A DNA stretch of 64,000 nt from Planktothricoides raciborskii GIHE-MW2 (GCF_040564635.1 NZ_CP159837.1:4699001-4763000), one strand, 5' to 3'. Shown: positions 37,198-46,068, counted from the first letter of the stretch. The notes: generated from the letters alone by a model not told the origin. Numbers and translations are program-made.

Positions 37198-39004
37198 GGG
37201 TTGCTTTTACTCCGGTTTGAACTCCCCACAATTTAGCGTAGATACCCTGAATCTGTAGGAGTTCTTCGTGTTTGCCTTGTTCGACTAATTGGCCGTTTTC
37301 CATGACATAAATACAGTCCGCATTGCGAATGGTGGAAAGACGATGCGCGATCGCGATTGTGGTGCGATTTTTGGTGATTTTTTCTAATGAACGAGCGATC
37401 GCTGCTTCGGTTTCATTGTCCACTGCGGAAGTGGCTTCATCGAGAATTAAAATCGGTGGATTTTTCAAAATTGCGCGGGCGATCGCTAACCGTTGCCGCT
37501 GACCACCGGACAACTTTTGGCCCCGTTCCCCGACAATGGTATTATAGCCATCTGGTAACTGCATAATAAATTCATGGGCTTCGGCGATCGTGGCAGCGGC
37601 GACAATTTCTGCAAATTTAGACTCAAAACTACCATAAGCAATATTATCCGCTACGGTGCCATGAAATAAAAACACATCTTGACTGACTAAACCAATAGCT
37701 TGACGTAAGGATTTTAAATGAATTTCTTGTAAAGGAATGCCATCGAGGGTAATAGTTCCCGAATTCACTTCATAAAGTCGCAATAACAATTTAACCAAGG
37801 TACTTTTTCCCGACCCGGTAGCACCGACAATGCCAATAGTTTGGCCAGCGGGAATATGCAGGGAAAGATTTTGCAGTACGGGCAGCCGATTTTTATAGGC
37901 AAAGTTGACATTTTCAAATGCTAATTCACCGCGAACCGAGTCTACGGGTAAATAGCGATCGCCGGAGTGAATTTGCATCGGCGTATCTAATAAATTCATT
38001 ACCCGATTTGTAGACGCCATTGCCCGTTGATACTGGTCAAGAGTTTGACCTAATCGGGTTAAAGGCCAAAGTAACCGTTGGGTTAAAAAGACCAAAACAC
38101 TATAAGTACCTACGGATAAATTGCCCTTAATGGCTTCCATGCCCCCGCCGAGTAAAATTCCCGTAAATCCAATTAAAATCAGGATTCTAATTAAGGGAAT
38201 AAACGCCGCACTGAGCGCGATCGCCCGCCGATTACTTTGTTGATATCCCTCACTTTCTTTAGTAATTCGGCGAATTTCATAATCTTCAGCGGTAAAGCTT
38301 TTAATCGTCGTAATTCCTGAGATATTATTCGCCAATTGACTATTGAGCAAACTGACTTTTTCCCGGACAGTGGCATAACGAGGGGCTAGTAATTTCTGAA
38401 AGGCGATCGCCCCCCAAATAATCAAAGGAATCGGTAAAATCGTCATCCATGCCACCGTCGGCGCCAGGGCAACAAATGCCCCGCCAATCACCACCACCGT
38501 AGTCATTACTTGGATAATTTCATTAGCGCCAATATCCAAAAATCGCTCTAATTGATTAATATCATCACTGACAATAGATAGCAAAGCGCCGGTACTGCTT
38601 TCTTCAAAAAAAGCTAATTCTAAATCCTGCAAATGACGATAAGCATCCTGACGTAAATCATGCTGGATTTGCTGGGCTAAATTCCGCCACCATGTGGCAT
38701 AAGCATATTCAAACAGAGACTCTAATAGCCAAACAATAATTGTAATTAAACTTAAAACTAAAAACTGGCTAAAAATATCGGTAATTCCTAACTGTGCGAT
38801 CGCCGATTTTTCTTTTTGCACCACCACATCAACTGCGGCGCCAATTAATGCGGGTGGTGCCAAATCTAAGAGTTTATTTGAAATCGAGTAAAGACTAGCC
38901 AGCCAAATCTTTTGGCGATATTTTTCGGTATAGTCTAATAACCGTTGTAACGGATGAGTTTCAGCCATAGATTTCGCCATAGATTTCGCCATAGATTTCG
39001 CCAT
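37163..39004 (-). CDS. ABC exporter, fused membrane and ATPase domains
   Basis: The 613-residue half-transporter has a six-helix membrane domain (about 25-320) and an ATPase domain (about 355-590) with Walker [10 protein letters not shown], signature [15 protein letters not shown], Walker [13 protein letters not shown] and the switch His in IAHRLST. It is of the MsbA/lipid or peptide exporter type; the substrate is unknown. It should work as a dimer in the inner membrane. Two features are odd. The N-terminus is a triple MAKS repeat, from a 12-bp tandem duplication of the start codon. The C-terminal [14 protein letters not shown] is encoded by the palindromic repeat array at 37181-37197. The true start could be any of four ATGs (39004, 38992, 38980, 38968). 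Confidence 0.92.
   Translation of the reverse strand: MAKSMAKSMAKSMAETHPLQRLLDYTEKYRQKIWLASLYSISNKLLDLAPPALIGAAVDVVVQKEKSAIAQLGITDIFSQFLVLSLITIIVWLLESLFEYAYATWWRNLAQQIQHDLRQDAYRHLQDLELAFFEESSTGALLSIVSDDINQLERFLDIGANEIIQVMTTVVVIGGAFVALAPTVAWMTILPIPLIIWGAIAFQKLLAPRYATVREKVSLLNSQLANNISGITTIKSFTAEDYEIRRITKESEGYQQSNRRAIALSAAFIPLIRILILIGFTGILLGGGMEAIKGNLSVGTYSVLVFLTQRLLWPLTRLGQTLDQYQRAMASTNRVMNLLDTPMQIHSGDRYLPVDSVRGELAFENVNFAYKNRLPVLQNLSLHIPAGQTIGIVGATGSGKSTLVKLLLRLYEVNSGTITLDGIPLQEIHLKSLRQAIGLVSQDVFLFHGTVADNIAYGSFESKFAEIVAAATIAEAHEFIMQLPDGYNTIVGERGQKLSGGQRQRLAIARAILKNPPILILDEATSAVDNETEAAIARSLEKITKNRTTIAIAHRLSTIRNADCIYVMENGQLVEQGKHEELLQIQGIYAKLWGVQTGVKATQKPGFFSESHK
38957..39004 (-). repeat. 12-bp tandem repeat duplicating the ABC transporter start codon
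   Basis: ATGGCGAAATCT is present three times in a row from 39004 leftward, followed by ATGGCTGAAACT, a close variant. The result is four in-frame ATG codons and the peptide [16 protein letters not shown]. Copy-number change would alter only the N-terminal length, keeping the frame. Confidence 0.95.
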
Positions 39005-39082
39005 GTTTTATAGAATAAAAATTAAATGCCGTTGGGGGATCATCCCAATCAGGGATGCTGATTGGGATGATCTAATTCCATT

Positions 39083-39787
39083 TTAGGTATCAAGTTCTTC
39101 GGGATTGATGCCGAGACTTTTTAGCTTTTCTGCCAATTTAGCGGCCTTTTCTTGGGCGATTAAAGCTTCTTGCTTCGCCGCTAAAATTTGCTCCTCTGGA
39201 GTTAAATATCTTTGTCCTTGGGCATCATACCAATATAACCATTCTCTAGTAATTCCTTGGTAGGTTCCCTCACTGCGACCGATACCTAAATTTATTTCGG
39301 CTAACCAGACAGGTTCACCGCTTAATAATTGATAACCCCCTGGTTCTAGTTTATACACCTCTAACCGGGCTTTTCTCTTTCTCAGGGGGTTATAAATTAC
39401 ATAATATAAAATCCCCAGTTCGGCGTATTCTTTTTTCTTGTATGTATATTCTCCCCGACGGGTTTGGGAGACTACTTCTAGCACCAGAATCGGTCTTTTT
39501 TGTTCTTCCCACAAGACATAAGATAACCGTAAATCTGAGTCAATAATCCGGGGGACTCCGATAGAAAGAAATCCATCGGGGACGATCGCTGGTTGATTCG
39601 GATCGGAATAAATCCCCATATCGACCCCAAAAAACCAGTCCATTCTTTCTGACCAAATTAACGCGAGAATGGCTTTGAGCAGTCCAGGAATTAAGTTTTG
39701 TAGTTCGTTATCCACAGGTGTATCGTCAGAATCAGGTAAATCTTCAGCGGAGGGCAAGCAATCTCTAGGATTATATTCTAGTAGCAT
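39083..39787 (-). CDS. Uma2-family (DUF820) PD-(D/E)XK nuclease-like protein
   Basis: The 234 residues fit the Uma2 family, which is greatly expanded in cyanobacteria and has a restriction-endonuclease-like fold. The core acidic residues are in QPAIVPDGFLSIG (PD) and PILVLEVVSQ (the E-x-V variant). The C-terminus, about 200-234, is a lysine/alanine-rich coiled coil. The biological role of the family is not established. The ATG at 39787 gives MLLEYNPRDCLPSAEDLPDS, a typical family start. It is upstream of, and on the same strand as, the ABC exporter with a 78-base gap, so the two could be co-transcribed. Confidence 0.85.
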   Translation of the reverse strand: MLLEYNPRDCLPSAEDLPDSDDTPVDNELQNLIPGLLKAILALIWSERMDWFFGVDMGIYSDPNQPAIVPDGFLSIGVPRIIDSDLRLSYVLWEEQKRPILVLEVVSQTRRGEYTYKKKEYAELGILYYVIYNPLRKRKARLEVYKLEPGGYQLLSGEPVWLAEINLGIGRSEGTYQGITREWLYWYDAQGQRYLTPEEQILAAKQEALIAQEKAAKLAEKLKSLGINPEELDT

Positions 39788-39965
39788 AGCCGGTAAAAGA
39801 GTTTAGGTAATTTTTTTATTTTAGCACAGGACTTATTGGGGTTGGATGGGTGCAAAAAAAAACAACTTGACAATATTGCCAAGTTGAGAAGGAACTTATA
39901 TAGTCAGGAGCAGAGGAAAAAAACGGTAATTTTTTATATATTAAAAGGATATTGAAATGCGGGGT

Positions 39966-40154
39966 TTAAGGTTGAGGGATGACAGAAGGTTGATCGAGAA
40001 GATTATAAGTCATAATCCGATAGCTGAAGTTAAATTCTTCAGGCTGAATCTGTTTTTGGCCGACATGAAGTTGATAAATCAGGCCACCATGTCTACCATG
40101 AGTTTTTGGTGAATCATTAAAATTTCCTTGATGGTTCACGATTGACTCCCCCAT
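39966..40154 (-). CDS. Possible small protein of unknown function
   Basis: A 62-codon frame from ATG 40154 encodes MGESIVNHQGNFNDSPKTHG and HVGQKQIQPEEFNFSYRIMT. Its composition is balanced and unlike the repeat-derived frames. There is no convincing Shine-Dalgarno, and I recognise no family. A perfect 18-bp palindrome lies about 130 bases upstream. Treat as tentative. Confidence 0.35.
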   Translation of the reverse strand: MGESIVNHQGNFNDSPKTHGRHGGLIYQLHVGQKQIQPEEFNFSYRIMTYNLLDQPSVIPQP

Positions 40155-40832
40155 GATGTGCAAGCTTTATGATTTTTTGCTTGCAGTTTTCTTTATATTT
40201 TTATTCTCAGCTATCTTTGGGGAAAAATCTGTGATTTCAATCCGCAAAATCTGTGAATTTGATCGCTGAAATCCGATGATTTAGGTCATACTTAAGTATG
40301 ACTTAAATCTCCGCTCGTTTATGCCTGATATTACCAAAGTGTAGTGATTTCGCTCACCAATAAGTAATTTATTGCTTATTGGTTATTATTTATAATATGG
40401 CGATTGGCTACTTGATGGGGAAAGTCTGGGTTAATGATGGGTGACGGGTAAGTAGGGAGCGGGGGAGCGGGGGAAGAGAGGGTATAGGGTGTAGGGTGTA
40501 GGGTGTAGGGGGAAGAGGATGTAGGGTTTAGGGTGTAGGGTGTAGGGGGAAGAGGGTGTAGGGTTTAGGGTGTAGGGTGTAGGGGGAAGAGGGTGTAGGG
40601 TGTAGGGAAAAGTGAATGGTGAATAGTGATATTTCTTTTGTACGGGCGTCCTTGCGAAGCATAATCCGTCAGGCTATATGGCCATTCGGCTTTTGTACGG
40701 GCGAATGGCCATTCGGCTTTTGTACGGGCGAATGGGCATTCGGCTTTTGTACGGGCGAATGGCCATTCGCCCCTACGACTTTTCACTTTTCCTACCCAAC
40801 AACCAACAACCAACAACCAACAAAATTCAGGC
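40155..40832. repeat. Repeat-rich intergenic region (TGTAGGG and GTACGGGCGAATGG tandems)
   Basis: These 678 bases hold no supported gene apart from the palindrome noted at 40285. From about 40479 to 40608 there are irregular tandem copies of GTAGGGT and GTAGGGGGAAGAGG. From 40681 to 40779 there are nearly four copies of a 27-bp unit starting GCCATTCGGCTTTTGTACGG. At 40796-40822 the CCAACAA repeat returns. Confidence 0.85.
40285..40302. promoter_or_regulatory. Perfect 18-bp palindrome, possible operator
   Basis: GTCATACTTAAGTATGAC is a perfect palindrome, and one mismatch out its flanks extend the symmetry (TTTA...TAAA). Unlike the palindromic repeats elsewhere it appears only once in the window. 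It lies upstream of the small frame at 39966-40154, as expected for a dimeric regulator site; this is inference. Confidence 0.45.
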
Positions 40833-41849
40833 TTAGGATTGAATCGCTCGCAGGAATTTAGGCTCAATTAATGTCTCTAAATCAGGGATTTGTTGAATTT
40901 GGTTGCGTTCTTTGAGGAATTCAGCCAGAGATTTCATGGATTTTAATAAAGACTCGCTACTGTTATGGTCGGTGAGAATTTGTAGGTTTTTAGCTAGGTT
41001 GGGGAGTTCAATGCCTTGGATATCTTTGGCTAGTTCTTCTGGACTAACTCCGATCGCACTAGCTGCGATCGCCATTCCTTCTTCTTTGTTGTTGTTGTAA
41101 AATTCCAATCCATCGAGAATGCCTCGAATAAAGGCATCGACTGTTTGGGGACGGTCTTGAATGAACTGGGGGGAAAAAACATAGAGGTCGGCGATCGCAC
41201 CGGGCAAATCAGAAGAGGTAAAAATAATCCGGCCATCCGGTTGGGCTTGATCCGCTTTGGCTAAATAAGGAGAATATGTCACCGCAATGTCAATTTGCCC
41301 CGATTGATAGGCAGCAGCAGCGGCATCCGGTGGCGTATTGACTAGGGTAAAATCACCGGCTTTTAATTTAACTGTTTCTAGGGCTTTTAACAAAAAGAAA
41401 TGGCTGACGCTATCTTCTTCTACGGCAATTTTTTTACCTTTAAAGTCTGCCAGATTCTTAATACTATTCCGGGCTAAAATTCCATCAGCCCCGTTAGAAA
41501 TATCCTGGACTAAGACAATTCTAAATTCCGAAACTACCCCGCCCTTTGCTGCCAGGGCTACGGCTTCCGATGTCACTGGAGACCAGCTATCTAACCGACC
41601 GGAGATATAGGCGGAGTTGGCGTCGCCGGTGCCGCTAAATATTTTAACTTCTAAGTTTAAACCTCGCTTTTGAAAAAAACCTTTTTCTTTGGCAATATGC
41701 AACGGGGTACTGCCCACCCAAGGATTTAAACCGATCGCGGCGGTGTTTTGATTCTTCTGGTTGCCAAAGGTACAAGCGTGCAAAACTAAGCTACCAGTCA
41801 TCCCGGTGAGCATCCAGAGAGTTTGACGACGAGTCCAAAGTTGATTCAT
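40833..41849 (-). CDS. ABC transporter substrate-binding lipoprotein, SsuA/NMT1-like
   Basis: The 338-residue protein is a periplasmic ligand-binding lipoprotein of the nitrate/sulfonate/taurine type. It has an N-terminal twin-Arg-like TRRQTLWMLTGMTGSLVLHAC with a lipobox ending at Cys26, then GLNPWVGSTPLHIAKEKGFF, the first conserved strand-helix, and an AAYQSGQIDIAVTYSPYLAK segment of the second lobe. ATG 41849 is well placed. No permease or ATPase gene lies adjacent, so partners must be encoded elsewhere. The ligand is unknown; related cyanobacterial proteins bind nitrate, bicarbonate, sulfonates or pyrimidine precursors. Confidence 0.88.
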   Translation of the reverse strand: MNQLWTRRQTLWMLTGMTGSLVLHACTFGNQKNQNTAAIGLNPWVGSTPLHIAKEKGFFQKRGLNLEVKIFSGTGDANSAYISGRLDSWSPVTSEAVALAAKGGVVSEFRIVLVQDISNGADGILARNSIKNLADFKGKKIAVEEDSVSHFFLLKALETVKLKAGDFTLVNTPPDAAAAAYQSGQIDIAVTYSPYLAKADQAQPDGRIIFTSSDLPGAIADLYVFSPQFIQDRPQTVDAFIRGILDGLEFYNNNKEEGMAIAASAIGVSPEELAKDIQGIELPNLAKNLQILTDHNSSESLLKSMKSLAEFLKERNQIQQIPDLETLIEPKFLRAIQS

Positions 41850-42134
41850 TCTATTTATACCTAGTCCTACCTAGGAGCAAAATTTGATCGTAGCGCATTC
41901 ACGATCGCGATCGCCTCTAGGTGTGGCAAAGTAATGTCTAGTAAGGAAATTTACGCTTAATGGCGGATTGTATGTTGTTTAATCTAGAAGTTAAATCTAA
42001 AAGGAAATAAGCCTGATCCCACCGACAACATCCCACCGATAACATTTTACCTAAAACATCCCACCGACAACGTTTTACCTACAATATCCCACCGATAACA
42101 TCCCACCCACAACATTTTACCTACAACATTTTTT
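41850..42134. repeat. Spacer with tandem CATCCCACCGA(C/T)AACATTTTACC repeats
   Basis: The first 150 bases hold the promoter side of the lipoprotein gene and no recognisable feature beyond overlapping GATCGCGATCGC near 41903. From about 42014 to 42130 a roughly 14-bp word (ATCCCACCGATAAC) alternates with ATTTTACCTACAAC, at least nine units in all. The array runs directly into the ATG of the decayed kinase at 42135. Confidence 0.8.
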
Positions 42135-42881
42135 ATGTCAGTTTTTCCTAATTCACCGATTCTCTTGTCATTAGAAACGGCCATTGATTACCACCCGGTG
42201 ACGGTGACGCCACAAACTCTTCTATTAGAAGCGATCGCCACCCATGAATTTCGCACCCCTTTAACCAGTATTTTAGGCTGAAGTAGACTGCTGGAAAACT
42301 ATGGGGATAATTTATCCGAAAGCCAAAAAAGTAAGCATTTTCAACGAATTCAAAGAGCCGTGAAGGAAATGAATTATTTACTCGAAGATATCCTGATGTT
42401 GGAAAATGCAGAATATCAGAAAATTTACTGTCATCGTAAAACCATAGAAATGGTAAAGTTTTGTGAACAAATTTTAGAAGAACTAGAGGTGATGTATCCG
42501 GGTAGAACCGTTTATTTACAACATGATTATCCCATGATGAACGCGGAATTAGATCCAATTATTTTGCGACATATCTTGCTCAACTTGCTGTCCAATGCTT
42601 TAAAATATTCTCAACCAGATAGTCCAGTCTATTTTCAGCTTGATTTAACCAATGAATCCGTTATTTTCAAAATTCAGGATCAAGGCATCGGCATTCCTAG
42701 TGAAGACTTAGAAAATTTGTTTAACTCATTTTATCGAGGAAAAAATGTCGGCAAAATTCCCGGAACCGGACTAGGACTTTCGATTGTGAAAAACTTTATT
42801 CAACTTCATCGGGGTCAGATTGAATTTCATAGTGTAGTTAACTCAGGCACCACTGTAACGGTGACTTTACCTTTAGAATAG
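42135..42881 (+). pseudogene. Decayed histidine kinase with an in-frame TGA
   Basis: From ATG 42135 the first 48 codons read MSVFPNSPILLSLETAIDYH then VTVTPQTLLLEAIATHEFRT and PLTSILG, followed by TGA (42279-42281). After it the same frame continues SRLLENYGDN to a full HATPase domain with N-box NLLSNALKYS, GIGIPSEDL and GTGLGLSIVKNFI, ending at 42881. The first 30 residues resemble the opening of a CBS domain; they are joined directly to the HisKA box HEFRTPL. The gene therefore seems to have lost its sensor region and gained a stop. The His is intact (about residue 39). Translation from a downstream ATG at 42360 would lack the His. A response regulator follows 13 bases later. Confidence 0.8.
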
Positions 42882-42894
42882 GAGATATTCATCT

Positions 42895-43272
42895 ATGCTA
42901 AGAATCTTAACTATTGAAGATGAAGAAAATATTCGGGATACGATCGTGGAAACTTTGAGTATGGAAGGGTTTGAAGTCATTCAGGCGGAAAATGGTAAAG
43001 TTGGACTTAAATTAGCCCAAAAGCATTTACCGGATTTAATTCTTTGTGATGTACTCATGCCCGAATTAGATGGCTATGATGTGCTTAGGCAACTCAATCA
43101 GAATCGACAGACTCAGGGAATACCGTTTATTTTCCTCACCGCTAAAGATACTAGCGATGATTTTCGCTATGGGATGAACTTGGGGGCGAATGATTATCTA
43201 ATGAAGCCATTTACTACTCAAGAGTTAGTGATGGCCGTGAAGAGTCGATTACAAAGATATAGAATGGAGTAA
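42895..43272 (+). CDS. Single-domain response regulator
   Basis: The 125 residues form only a receiver domain: TIEDEENIRDTI acidic residues, phospho-acceptor D52 in CDVLMPELDGYDVL, the switch Thr/Lys in FLTAKDTSDD, and MKPFTTQE. There is no output domain, so it probably passes phosphate on or binds a partner, CheY/DivK style. ATG 42895 follows AGGAGAT at good spacing. It is 13 bases after the decayed kinase and was presumably its partner. The C-terminus is followed at once by a CGTGAAA tandem repeat. The receiver closely resembles three others in the window (same D52). Confidence 0.92.
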   Translation: MLRILTIEDEENIRDTIVETLSMEGFEVIQAENGKVGLKLAQKHLPDLILCDVLMPELDGYDVLRQLNQNRQTQGIPFIFLTAKDTSDDFRYGMNLGANDYLMKPFTTQELVMAVKSRLQRYRME

Positions 43273-43749
43273 ACGTGAAACGTGAAACGTGAAACGTGAA
43301 ACGTGAAACGTGAAACGTGAAACGTGAAACGTGAAACGTGAAAGTGCCGCCATCGGATAACTCAGAAACCGGGTTTCTTTTCTGGATATGACAGTTATCT
43401 GTTTTAAGCAAATAAGAAACCCGGTTTCTCGGTGCGCTTTCGGTGCGATCGGTCTATGGCAAGGGGTCTCTCCCCTAGCATCCAGGGATTGACTCAGATA
43501 TGCTAAGGAATTGATTCAAATTTCCTAAATGACTTTTTTAGATCGCATTTGATCTATTAGATCGCTAAAAAGCCCCATGATCGCCTGGGAGGGAATTGAC
43601 CACCTTCCCTGATATCAAGAGAGTACCTTCCGGGGACTGATGTACGTCTTGGAAGATTTAAGTGCTATCCAGGTTTTACAGTTTAATTGTATGCTATGGA
43701 TTATCGATCAATTTCGCAGTCATTCTGAAGATGTATCAAACCAGTAACA
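43273..43749. repeat. Spacer with ten CGTGAAA repeats and two GGTTTC palindromes
   Basis: Ten perfect copies of the 7-mer CGTGAAA run from 43274 to 43343, starting one base after the stop codon of the response regulator. Palindromes of the GAAACCGGGTTTC family are at about 43362-43378 and 43411-43426. The rest, to 43749, contains no recognised gene; it should hold the promoter of the next gene. Confidence 0.9.
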
Positions 43750-44892
43750 ATGAGTAAAATTTTAATCATAGAAGACGAAGACGACATTCGCGATATTATT
43801 ATTCAACTACTGACCGCCCACAATTATCAAGTGATTGATGCAAAAGATGGGGAAACCGGAATCAAATTGGCGATCGCCCATCATCCGGATCTGATTATTT
43901 GTGACATTATGATGCCTGGAGTTGATGGTTATGAGGTGTTAAGGCAATTACATAACCATCCCTCAACTCAGATGATTCCTTTTATATTTTTAACCGCTAA
44001 AGCGACGAAAGAAGATATTCGTCAAGGAATGGAACTGGGGGCGGACGACTATTTAAGCAAACCATTTACGAGATCGGAATTACTCGGTGCCGTGAAAATT
44101 CGCTTAGAAAAAAAAGTGCTTTTGCAGCAACAGTCGGAGAAAAAACTAGATGATTTACGCAAAAATTTAACGCGATCGCTGCCCCACGAACTACTCACCC
44201 CGTTAAATGGAATTCTGGGTTTTGCCAAACTTCTGGGGGATCATGCGACAGAAATCACACCGGATGAGATCAAAGAAATGTCAGAAATGATCGAAACTTC
44301 AGCGTGGCGATTGCATCGCACGATTCAAAACTTTTTACTCCATGCACAACTAGAAATTATCCGTCAAGATCCGCAACGACTCCAATCTTTTTTGATGGGA
44401 GAAACCGGCTCGACTCAGTTTATTTTGCAAGTTTTAGCCCAAAAGAAAGCCCAGGAATTCAACCGCACCGAAGATTTACATTTAGACATGGAAGATACCC
44501 CATTGCCCGTTGCGGAAAACTGGTTGAGCAAAATTGCCAAAGAACTGATTGATAATGCGTTTAAATTTTCTCAACCGGGCAGTATTGTAGAGGTGAAAAC
44601 TCTAATCAATGCACCAGAATTTATCTTGACTGTTTGCGATCGCGGTCGGGGAATGACTGCCCAACAAATTGCTAATGTAGGAGCTTACGTCCAATTTGAA
44701 CGTAAGCTTTATGAGCAACAAGGCTCCGGTTTAGGTTTAGTAATTGCCCAAGAACTCACCGAATTGTATGGGGGTCGTATCTCGATCAAGAGTTCTCCAG
44801 AACAAGGCACTACAGTTAGCGCCATATTTCCCCTAACTAAAAACCAAGAATTAATCAACAAGTCTAATTACTATGAAACTTTTTTTAATTGA
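43750..44892 (+). CDS. Response-regulator/histidine-kinase fusion (REC-HisKA-HATPase)
   Basis: The 380-residue soluble protein has an N-terminal receiver (1-120, D52 in CDIMMPGVDGYE), a HisKA domain with H146 in RSLPHELLTPLNGILG, and a HATPase domain (about 250-370: ELIDNAFKFS, DRGRGMTAQQI, GSGLGLVIAQEL). The order, receiver first, means the kinase is probably controlled by phosphorylation of its own receiver, acting midway in a relay. No membrane or sensor domain exists. ATG 43750 gives MSKILIIEDEDDIRD. It lies downstream of the kinase/regulator pair on the same strand but 477 bases away. Confidence 0.93.
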   Translation: MSKILIIEDEDDIRDIIIQLLTAHNYQVIDAKDGETGIKLAIAHHPDLIICDIMMPGVDGYEVLRQLHNHPSTQMIPFIFLTAKATKEDIRQGMELGADDYLSKPFTRSELLGAVKIRLEKKVLLQQQSEKKLDDLRKNLTRSLPHELLTPLNGILGFAKLLGDHATEITPDEIKEMSEMIETSAWRLHRTIQNFLLHAQLEIIRQDPQRLQSFLMGETGSTQFILQVLAQKKAQEFNRTEDLHLDMEDTPLPVAENWLSKIAKELIDNAFKFSQPGSIVEVKTLINAPEFILTVCDRGRGMTAQQIANVGAYVQFERKLYEQQGSGLGLVIAQELTELYGGRISIKSSPEQGTTVSAIFPLTKNQELINKSNYYETFFN

Positions 44893-45260
44893 TGGTTTTA
44901 TCGATGGTTTTCTCTGACCAAACCATCCGAATCGAATAACCCATTTATTATGCGATATTAAAAGTAATTGTCAAAGTAACCGTCAAAGTAATCGTGAAAT
45001 TAATTATTGCCAGTAATTATTGCAATTGCTGAAAATACATTTATAGGACTTATTAGAGTTATTAAATACCAAAAAACCTGTCATTGCCGCGCCCTCTATA
45101 GCAATCCTATTTAAGTTGTAATATGTTTTGAAATGTCACCCTGTAGGGGCAATTTATGAATTTCCCCTACCACAACCCCTAAACCGATTGCTATAGAATT
45201 CAGAAAAACTCTGTAATTCTGACAATAACCGCTATATTTAGGGCTGATCTATATTTTTGC
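44893..45260. other. Intergenic region before the TATAACTTGC array
   Basis: Apart from the nested repeat at 45070-45240, this 368-base stretch has only loose repeats of GTAATTGTCAAAGTAAC type at 44966-45010. No gene or terminator was recognised. Confidence 0.5.
45070..45240. repeat. CCCGC-palindrome repeat interrupted by a MITE
   Basis: The outer element starts ACCAAAAAACCTGTCATTGCCGCGCC and resumes after 45195 with AATTCAGAAAAACTCTGTAAT, matching the 68-bp repeat at 19476. Its hairpin is split by a 99-bp MITE (45097-45195) whose ends are TATAGCAATCC and GATTGCTATA. The MITE interior keeps the GTAGGGGC and GCCCCTAC-like motifs only partly. This gives a relative age: the MITE arrived after the outer repeat. 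Confidence 0.8.
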
Positions 45261-45404
45261 TATAACTTGCTATAACTTGCTATAACTTGCTATAACTTGC
45301 TATAACTTGCTATAACTTGCTATAACTTGCTATAACTTGCTATAACTATAACTTGCTATAACTATAACTTGCTATAACTATAACTTGCTATAACTATAAC
45401 TTGC
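45261..45404. repeat. Tandem array of 10-bp and 16-bp TATAACTTGC units
   Basis: Eight perfect copies of TATAACTTGC run from 45261 to 45340, followed by four perfect copies of the 16-mer TATAACTATAACTTGC from 45341 to 45404. The array ends in TATAAT (45405-45410), only 23 bases before the HAD gene start. Confidence 0.96.
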
Positions 45405-45410
45405 TATAAT
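45405..45410 (+). promoter_or_regulatory. Possible -10 element at the end of the array
   Basis: TATAAT is a perfect -10 hexamer and lies 23 bases before ATG 45433. A weak -35-like TTGCTA is at 45385-45390, with a short 14-base gap. Because the hexamer grew out of the repeat unit (TATAAC to TATAAT), it could also be chance. Confidence 0.35.
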
Positions 45411-45432
45411 ATATTGCTTGAATAGGATTAAA

Positions 45433-46068
45433 ATGTCTAAAAAAATTCTCATTTTTGATTTTGATGGAACTTTAGCCAATACTCTAGATGCTATTATCGA
45501 AATTACTAATCGATTTTCTGATGAATTTGGCTATAAAAAAATCACGGATGAAGAAATAACAACGCTGCAAAATTTAACTTCTAGAGACATTATTAAAAAC
45601 TCAAAAATACCCTTAATCAAAATACCCATTTTAATTCATTTAATCAAAAATGAATTAAATCATAATCTGCCAAAAGTGCAGCCCATAGAAGGAATTGATT
45701 CAGTATTAAAAAATCTTAACTTAATGGGATATGACCTGGGAATTGTCAGTTCTAACTCCTCAGAAAATATTCATCAGTTTATTCAGATAAATAATTGGAA
45801 CCACCTGTTTAAAATCATATGTTGTGGGGCGACGATTTTTGGTAAAGCTAAAGTGCTGCATAAACTCCTACACACCCAAAACTTATCCCCGAAACAGATA
45901 GTTTATTTTGGCGACGAAACCCGCGATATTGATGCAGCTAAAAAGGTAAATATTCCCGTGGTTGGGGTGAGTTGGGGGTTTAATTCTCGTTCAGTTTTAG
46001 CGGCACATCATCCAGATTTTTTAATCGATCGCCCCGCCGAAATTTTGGATGTCATTTCCCAGTTATAA
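45433..46068 (+). CDS. HAD-family phosphatase, phosphoglycolate-phosphatase-like
   Basis: The 211 residues have the HAD motifs: DFDGTLANT (nucleophile D and acid D) at the start, VSSNSSE as motif II, the motif III Lys in FGKAKVL, and GDETRDIDAAKKV as motif IV. An alpha-helical cap lies between (about 15-80). The family hydrolyses small phosphate esters such as phosphoglycolate; substrate unproven. ATG 45433 is preferred over a TTG at 45418 because AGGA at 45424-45427 is at the right distance and MSKKILIFDFDGTL is the usual start. The gene is AT-richer than its neighbours and sits behind an unusual tandem-repeat array. Confidence 0.88.
   Translation: MSKKILIFDFDGTLANTLDAIIEITNRFSDEFGYKKITDEEITTLQNLTSRDIIKNSKIPLIKIPILIHLIKNELNHNLPKVQPIEGIDSVLKNLNLMGYDLGIVSSNSSENIHQFIQINNWNHLFKIICCGATIFGKAKVLHKLLHTQNLSPKQIVYFGDETRDIDAAKKVNIPVVGVSWGFNSRSVLAAHHPDFLIDRPAEILDVISQL

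Noticed and set aside
40479-40608. Telomere-like TTTAGGG/TGTAGGG repeat
   Set aside because: Irregular low-complexity tract inside a bacterial chromosome; a simple repeat is the easier explanation.
42279-42281. TGA read as selenocysteine
   Set aside because: No SECIS-like hairpin is evident, no selenoprotein family has Sec there, and the gene shows other signs of decay.
45261-45404. CRISPR or iteron origin
   Set aside because: Pure tandem repeats without spacers; no replication initiator gene nearby.
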